Shown here one piece after another: positions 60,339 to 64,000 of a stretch of 64,000 nucleotides of DNA. The translations under genes were made by a program, and so were the position numbers. This DNA is from Clostridia bacterium (lineage in GTDB: Bacteria > Bacillota > Clostridia > Oscillospirales > Acutalibacteraceae). Numbering within the stretch: the first letter of the stretch is position 1; each line of letters begins with the position of its first letter. The stretch spans positions 1-64,000 of the forward strand of contig JAFTVI010000012.1 in assembly GCA_017465825.1 (NCBI GenBank), read 5' to 3'. The notes beneath the pieces are model-generated. The model was given only the letters and a program-made list of their open reading frames with translations, did not search any database and was not told the DNA's origin.

Positions 60339-61058
60339 TTAGAACAGACCGCCATTGTATTTTGTCTGAATTTTGAAAATATACACAAGGCAGATAATCA
60401 TTCCAACAATAAGTAAAACAGAGCCAATTATTTCTATAACTTTTATATGAGCAAATAAGGATAAAAAACTATCAATAAATGTCGGTATGCTCATACATAT
60501 TGTGGCATTACCCATTTCTTTTGCATATCCATCAGTATCCGTAACATTTTTGTAGTGATATGAATGTAAAAGAGAAAGATTTCCTTTTCTTATGGAACAT
60601 CCTGATAATAACAACCAAAAAGCAATGACAGTCATAACAACCGCAACCTTGATGTTTTCTGTTTTAAGTTGTGTGAATATTATTGGAAGCAGTTCATTTA
60701 TTATTGAGTATAAAGTGGGAATTAAAATGATTAAAAGCACTGATGTATACACAATAATTTGAACAGCTTGCTTTTTCTTGTTTTTTTTTGCTTCTTTAAA
60801 AACAGAGATAATATTTTCGTCTGCTATTTCTTTAATATTATCCGGCTGAAACCTTTTTCCTGCCAACAGTTCATTTACACTTATGCCGAAAAGTTCACTT
60901 AATGCCATAAGAGATGTTACATCGGGATAGCCTTTGCCTGTTTCCCACCTTGAAACAGCTTTGTCAGAAATATTCAATTTTTCAGCAAGTTGTTTTTGTG
61001 TAAGTCCTTGTTCTTTTCTGAGAACAGTAATAAATTCTCCGCATTCTTTAGATGTCAT
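60339..61058 (-). CDS. XRE regulator fused to a four-helix membrane domain
   Basis: 239 residues. HTH at about 8-62 (LRKEQGLTQKQLAEKLNISDKAVSRWETGKGYPDVTSLMALSELFGISVNELLAG), a linker, then about four hydrophobic segments (98-120, 132-152, 185-207, 212-232). This HTH-plus-membrane layout is common in Clostridia; such proteins are thought to sense membrane or envelope state. GGCGGTG precedes the ATG. It lies between the two toxin-like loci, so a regulatory link is possible but unproved. Confidence 0.87.
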   Translation of the reverse strand: MTSKECGEFITVLRKEQGLTQKQLAEKLNISDKAVSRWETGKGYPDVTSLMALSELFGISVNELLAGKRFQPDNIKEIADENIISVFKEAKKNKKKQAVQIIVYTSVLLIILIPTLYSIINELLPIIFTQLKTENIKVAVVMTVIAFWLLLSGCSIRKGNLSLLHSYHYKNVTDTDGYAKEMGNATICMSIPTFIDSFLSLFAHIKVIEIIGSVLLIVGMIICLVYIFKIQTKYNGGLF

Positions 61059-61180
61059 ATTAACACCGCCTTTGATAAAAGAATATCATAAAAACATAAA
61101 TATTTTCAACCTATGAATCGTAGAATAGCTATATTATCCGTGCTTGTTAAGTATATATTTTTTTATAATACGGTTTGATG

Positions 61181-61209
61181 TTGACAAAAAACAGATAATT
61201 ATGTATACT
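61181..61209 (+). promoter_or_regulatory. Promoter of toxin-like mRNA 2
   Basis: TTGACA (61181-61186), 17 bp, TATACT (61204-61209). The leader to about 61246 is almost identical to copy 1. Confidence 0.85.
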
Positions 61210-61275
61210 CTTGCTGTAAGGTGTTACCTTAAACGGTAGGCGGTTGAATCCACACCCTCGTAAGGGGTGATGCTT

Positions 61276-61371
61276 ATGTACGTTACATACGAACAGCTTT
61301 TTGCTTTTACAATGATGATTGTAGGAATTATTGGGCTGGTCGTTGCAGTCCTTGAGCATAAAAAGAAATAA
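61276..61371 (+). CDS. Type I toxin-like hydrophobic peptide, copy 2
   Basis: 31 residues: MYVTYEQLFAF, a hydrophobic helix rich in Val/Ile/Gly, and EHKKK. Start placed at the ATG at 61276, 7 nt after AGGGGTG; the ATG at 61270 directly abuts that site. The ribosome-binding site pairs in CACCC/GGGTG (61253-61269). Compared with copy 1 the N-terminal V-T-Y-E and C-terminal H-K-K-K are kept while the helix is largely rewritten. Confidence 0.78.
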   Translation: MYVTYEQLFAFTMMIVGIIGLVVAVLEHKKK

Positions 61372-61455
61372 CCGCCCCTGCATACCAAACTGAGGACGGT
61401 TTATTTCTTTAAACTGAATCTGTGAGGGTGCAACCGTCTATCGGTAACACCTTAC
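61358..61455 (-). ncRNA. Convergent antisense RNA 2 (antitoxin-like)
   Basis: Minus-strand TTGACA (61485-61490), 17 bp, TATAAT (61462-61467) starts an RNA near 61455 beginning AAGGTGTTACCGATAGACGGTTG and ending at a hairpin formed with AACCG...CGGTT (61370-61401), shared with the toxin mRNA. Same plan as copy 1. Confidence 0.72.
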
Positions 61456-61498
61456 ATTTATATTATATGCTATCATCCGTGCTTTGTCAAGTGCGGAT

Positions 61499-62149
61499 TT
61501 ATTTCTGCTTGATTTTCGGCAGATCCCATCTGAAATGCGCGGCGAGGATTCGTACTGTCATTATGAATACAAGTGTTACCGAAACTGCGATGTATTCGTT
61601 TATGCTGAAATAAATCATATAATAGTATATAATTCCTCCGATGATTGCAGGTAATGCGTAAACCTGTTTTCTCAGCACCATAGGAATTGTACCTACAAAC
61701 AAATCTCTTATAATGCCGCCGCCGATACCTGTCAGCACGCCGACGCATATTGACAGGAATGCATTTTCGCCGTAACCGCTTGTTGCCGCCGTATTGATAC
61801 CCACAACCACGAAAATTGCAAGTCCGAGGGCATCAAAAACATTTACTATCGTTTCATAGGTTTTTGACTCAAGAATTTTTCTCGCGGTGATGATGTATTC
61901 AAGTATGAATACCAGTATTGCAAGTGCCGCCGCCAATGCCGCATATATAGGTGTTTTGAACATCATAGGCGGAAACTGACCGAGCAGAATATCCCTTATG
62001 CACCCGCCGCCGACAGCCGTTACCGTTCCTACTACGACTGCGCCGAAAATATCAAGTTCACGGCGGATTGCGACTAACGTGCCTGCTATGGAAAATGCAG
62101 CAGTGCCTATAAGCTCTGCTGCAAAAAATATTATTTGTGAAAAGGACAT
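61499..62149 (-). CDS. TRIC-family (UPF0126, YicG-like) membrane protein
   Basis: 216 residues, seven hydrophobic segments in two similar halves: GTLVAIRRELDIFGAVVVGTVTAVGGGCIRDILLG and SICVGVLTGIGGGIIRDLFVGTIPMVL, each with the G-G-G-x-I-R-D hallmark. Homologues are trimeric cation channels; glycine transport has been proposed for some. The start is 1 bp after the GH35 stop codon, so the gene is cotranscribed with it, and antisense promoter 2 lies just past its end. Confidence 0.9.
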   Translation of the reverse strand: MSFSQIIFFAAELIGTAAFSIAGTLVAIRRELDIFGAVVVGTVTAVGGGCIRDILLGQFPPMMFKTPIYAALAAALAILVFILEYIITARKILESKTYETIVNVFDALGLAIFVVVGINTAATSGYGENAFLSICVGVLTGIGGGIIRDLFVGTIPMVLRKQVYALPAIIGGIIYYYMIYFSINEYIAVSVTLVFIMTVRILAAHFRWDLPKIKQK

Positions 62150-62150
62150 A

Positions 62151-63932
62151 TTAACCGTCTAATTCAGGACGCTTGTCAAGGATAACGACGGGGTTCTTTT
62201 TGCCCTTCTTGAATCCTTCAAGCTCGAGAATTACGATTTCGTTAACTCCCTGATTGAGGAACGGTGCAGGAAGATAAGCTGAAAGCTGAGGTCCTTTGCT
62301 CCAGTATCTTGAAAGAGGCTTGCCGTTTACGAAAATCATACCCTTTGTGAAATCGGGAAGCTTAACGAATGTATCGGCAGGTGTTTCTTCGATAATGAAC
62401 TGTGCCTTGTAGAATGTGGGGTGATCGAAGAAGATCATATCCGTTTCAGCCTTGAAATCAATAACTGAAAGGTCGTTGAGCTCAAGAGGATATGCAGTCC
62501 AGTTGTAAAGGTAGTTTTGACCGAGTCTTACATACTCTGTGATACCCTTGTGGTCCTTAAGCTCGTGACCGAAGCTTACACGGCCCATATTTTCAACAAG
62601 AATTGTAATGTCAAGACCCTCTGCGGGAACACGGAGAGAAACGATTGACTCTTCGTCGTTTCTTGACTGAATAGCATAAAGGTCATCGTTTACGAAGATA
62701 TAAGCTCTGTCGTGTACTTCCTTGATAACGAGAGGCTGATAATCGCTGGGACCCTTGATGTGAGTTTTGTACATTATGAAGCCGTAGCCCTGACCGAGCT
62801 TTTCCATAGGAACAGGCTTGAGCAGTTCAAATGCGCTGGAAAGGTTTTCAATGTTTTCAAAAAGACCTGCACAGTGAGTGAAAGGGATAGCGCCGTATTT
62901 TGCCTTGGGTACCTGAGGATCGAGAGTAGTTTCTTCTTCCTGCTTGACGTGGTTGGCAATAGTCTTTTTGAAAAGCTCGTATTTCTTTGTGATATCGCCG
63001 CTTTCGGTAAGAATACCGTCAGAATCGTAGCTGTTTACGATAGGCTTGTATTCTGTGTCGAAGTTTGCGCCGTTCATCCAACCGAAGTTTGTGCCGCCGC
63101 AGAACATATATGCGGAAACTGATGCATCGTCAGCCATAATGCGCTGAAGGCTTCGTGCCGCGTCCTGAGGCTTTCTTTCGTAATGTCTGTAGCCCCACTG
63201 GTCAAACCAGCCGCTCCAGAATTCGGAACACATAATGGGACCTTCGGGCTGGAACTCACGAAGATAAGGGAAGTTGACCGAGGGGTTAGCACCGAATTTA
63301 ACGGTTTTGAGAATACCGTCAACGGAGCCGTTTGCAAGCATATGGTCCTCAATACCGTCTGCAGTGTAGAGCGGAACATTGATACCTCTGCTGATAAGAC
63401 CTGCCGCGATATACTGCATATACTTGGCATCGTTGCCGTAGCTGCCGTATTCGTTCTCAACCTGAACCATAATAATGTTGCCGCCGTTGGTGATCTGGTG
63501 AGTTGCAAGTCTGGGGATAAGCTCGTCAAAATACTTATCTACAAAGCCTATGTATCTTTCGTTCATACAACGAAGCTCGATATCGTCGTACTTGAGCAGC
63601 CACCAGGGGAAGCCGCCGAATTCCCACTCGCCGCCGATGTAGGGGCCGGGTCTGACAATAGCATAAAGACCGAGGTCTGCAGCTATGTCGAGGAATTCTT
63701 CGATATTGTTGTTATCGCTGAAATCGAAGGTATCTTCATTCTTCTGATGGCAGTTCCAGGCAACATATGTTTCAACTGTGTTGAAGCCGCAAGCCTTGAG
63801 CTTGAGCAGTCTGTCACGCCAATATTCTTTGGGAATTCTGAAATAGTGAACTGCGCCTGCAACAACGGTAAAGGGATCGTCGTTGAGAAGGAAGCCGTCC
63901 TTGCCGATAGCAAAAGTTTTTGTTGTTTCCAT
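62151..63932 (-). CDS. Beta-galactosidase, GH35
   Basis: Retaining exo-beta-galactosidase of 593 residues without a signal peptide. The barrel shows NTVETYVAWNCHQ near 52-64, GPYIGGEWEFGGFPWWLL near 98-115, the acid/base Glu in VQVENEYGSYG near 157-167 and the nucleophile in CSEFWSGWFDQWG near 235-247; beta-rich domains follow. CAGGAG precedes the ATG. It forms an operon with the downstream TRIC-family gene. Natural substrates of such GH35 enzymes include pectic, milk or mucin galactosides; the specific one is unknown. Confidence 0.94.
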   Translation of the reverse strand: METTKTFAIGKDGFLLNDDPFTVVAGAVHYFRIPKEYWRDRLLKLKACGFNTVETYVAWNCHQKNEDTFDFSDNNNIEEFLDIAADLGLYAIVRPGPYIGGEWEFGGFPWWLLKYDDIELRCMNERYIGFVDKYFDELIPRLATHQITNGGNIIMVQVENEYGSYGNDAKYMQYIAAGLISRGINVPLYTADGIEDHMLANGSVDGILKTVKFGANPSVNFPYLREFQPEGPIMCSEFWSGWFDQWGYRHYERKPQDAARSLQRIMADDASVSAYMFCGGTNFGWMNGANFDTEYKPIVNSYDSDGILTESGDITKKYELFKKTIANHVKQEEETTLDPQVPKAKYGAIPFTHCAGLFENIENLSSAFELLKPVPMEKLGQGYGFIMYKTHIKGPSDYQPLVIKEVHDRAYIFVNDDLYAIQSRNDEESIVSLRVPAEGLDITILVENMGRVSFGHELKDHKGITEYVRLGQNYLYNWTAYPLELNDLSVIDFKAETDMIFFDHPTFYKAQFIIEETPADTFVKLPDFTKGMIFVNGKPLSRYWSKGPQLSAYLPAPFLNQGVNEIVILELEGFKKGKKNPVVILDKRPELDG

Positions 63933-64000
63933 TTACGAATCGCTCCTGTTCGTGCTTTCATAAAAGTTAAATTTCACAATGACACATAATAGTGCATAAT

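Noticed and set aside
61147..61613. Frames of 78 and 63 residues across toxin-like locus 2
   Set aside because: Shadows of the promoter, peptide and antisense regions; no ribosome-binding sites.
1..64000. rRNA, tRNA, integrase or transposase genes
   Set aside because: Looked for and not found; mobility is suggested only by repeats and duplications.

Overview
The window reads as chromosome of a low-to-mid GC, spore-forming Firmicute of class Clostridia, most likely an Oscillospiraceae / Ruminococcus-like gut anaerobe. This is inferred from Shine-Dalgarno-led operons, a SpoVT gene, an N-terminal dockerin protein, a NEAT-domain iron/heme gene, several plant-glycan or host-glycan hydrolases, and the Clostridia-type gene orders around nusA-infB, mreBCD and rpoD-dnaG. 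No rRNA, tRNA, CRISPR array, integrase or transposase gene was seen.

Layout. 0.1-9.1 kb (minus strand): one long housekeeping operon rimP-nusA-ylxR-ylxQ-infB-rbfA-nrnA-truB-ribF-maf; its NusA carries what looks like a duplicated N-terminal domain. 9.4-15.2 kb (plus): cell shape cluster mreB-mreC-mreD-PBP2-minD, then mgsA; the minC, minE and rodA genes usually found with it are absent. 15.2-20.3 kb: hisS-aspS, a secreted alpha/beta hydrolase, rplM-rpsI with a short leader hairpin. 20.5-23.0 kb: a small membrane protein, a sialidase-like lipoprotein, DUF378, spoVT. 23.5-25.7 kb: an accessory block (DUF4279, an unknown small protein, a HipA-like kinase) bracketed by two copies of a 198-bp piece of spoVT. 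25.9-30.8 kb: a tightly coupled five-gene operon (NEAT protein, two exporter-type ABC proteins, YgbA-like, DUF454) behind three identical-pattern palindromes that look like metalloregulator sites. 31.2-34.5 kb: GH2 enzyme and a secreted phosphoesterase. 34.7-38.5 kb (minus): rpoD, dnaG, YigZ, rpmE. 38.7-44.0 kb (plus): SigH-like sigma factor, zinc-ribbon protein, proB-proA, membrane protein, phosphoesterase. 44.5-46.6 kb: GH78 rhamnosidase. 46.9-48.4 kb and 57.2-58.0 kb: two similarly built cassettes, each an XRE repressor diverging from a consensus promoter that carries palindromic operators and drives two small genes. 48.9-52.5 kb: glycolytic pgk-tpiA-gpmI. 52.7-57.1 kb: four-helix-bundle protein, TIM-barrel isomerase, dockerin protein, PHP-type phosphoesterase. 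58.1-63.9 kb: typA, two type I toxin-antitoxin-like loci flanking a membrane XRE protein, a TRIC-family protein, and a GH35 beta-galactosidase.

The intergenic space is unusually structured. There is a family of small palindromic elements ending in a TAAACAATAATTTAkCG-like terminal inverted repeat, with heptad-periodic arms or GC-rich mini-hairpins inside, and two arrays (1-143 and 52467-52669) in which different short hairpins, mostly with GNA-type triloops, are separated by a constant (C)CATCAT linker. These arrays, the twin toxin loci at 60.0-61.5 kb, the duplicated-domain NusA, the operator-rich iron operon and the two XRE cassettes are the most noteworthy content.

TTG start codons with good ribosome-binding sites are frequent (rimP, typA, PBP2, proB, the 41952 membrane protein, the 47220 regulator), so start sites were chosen by Shine-Dalgarno spacing rather than by the first ATG. 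All functional calls are from motif recognition by eye; no database search was possible.
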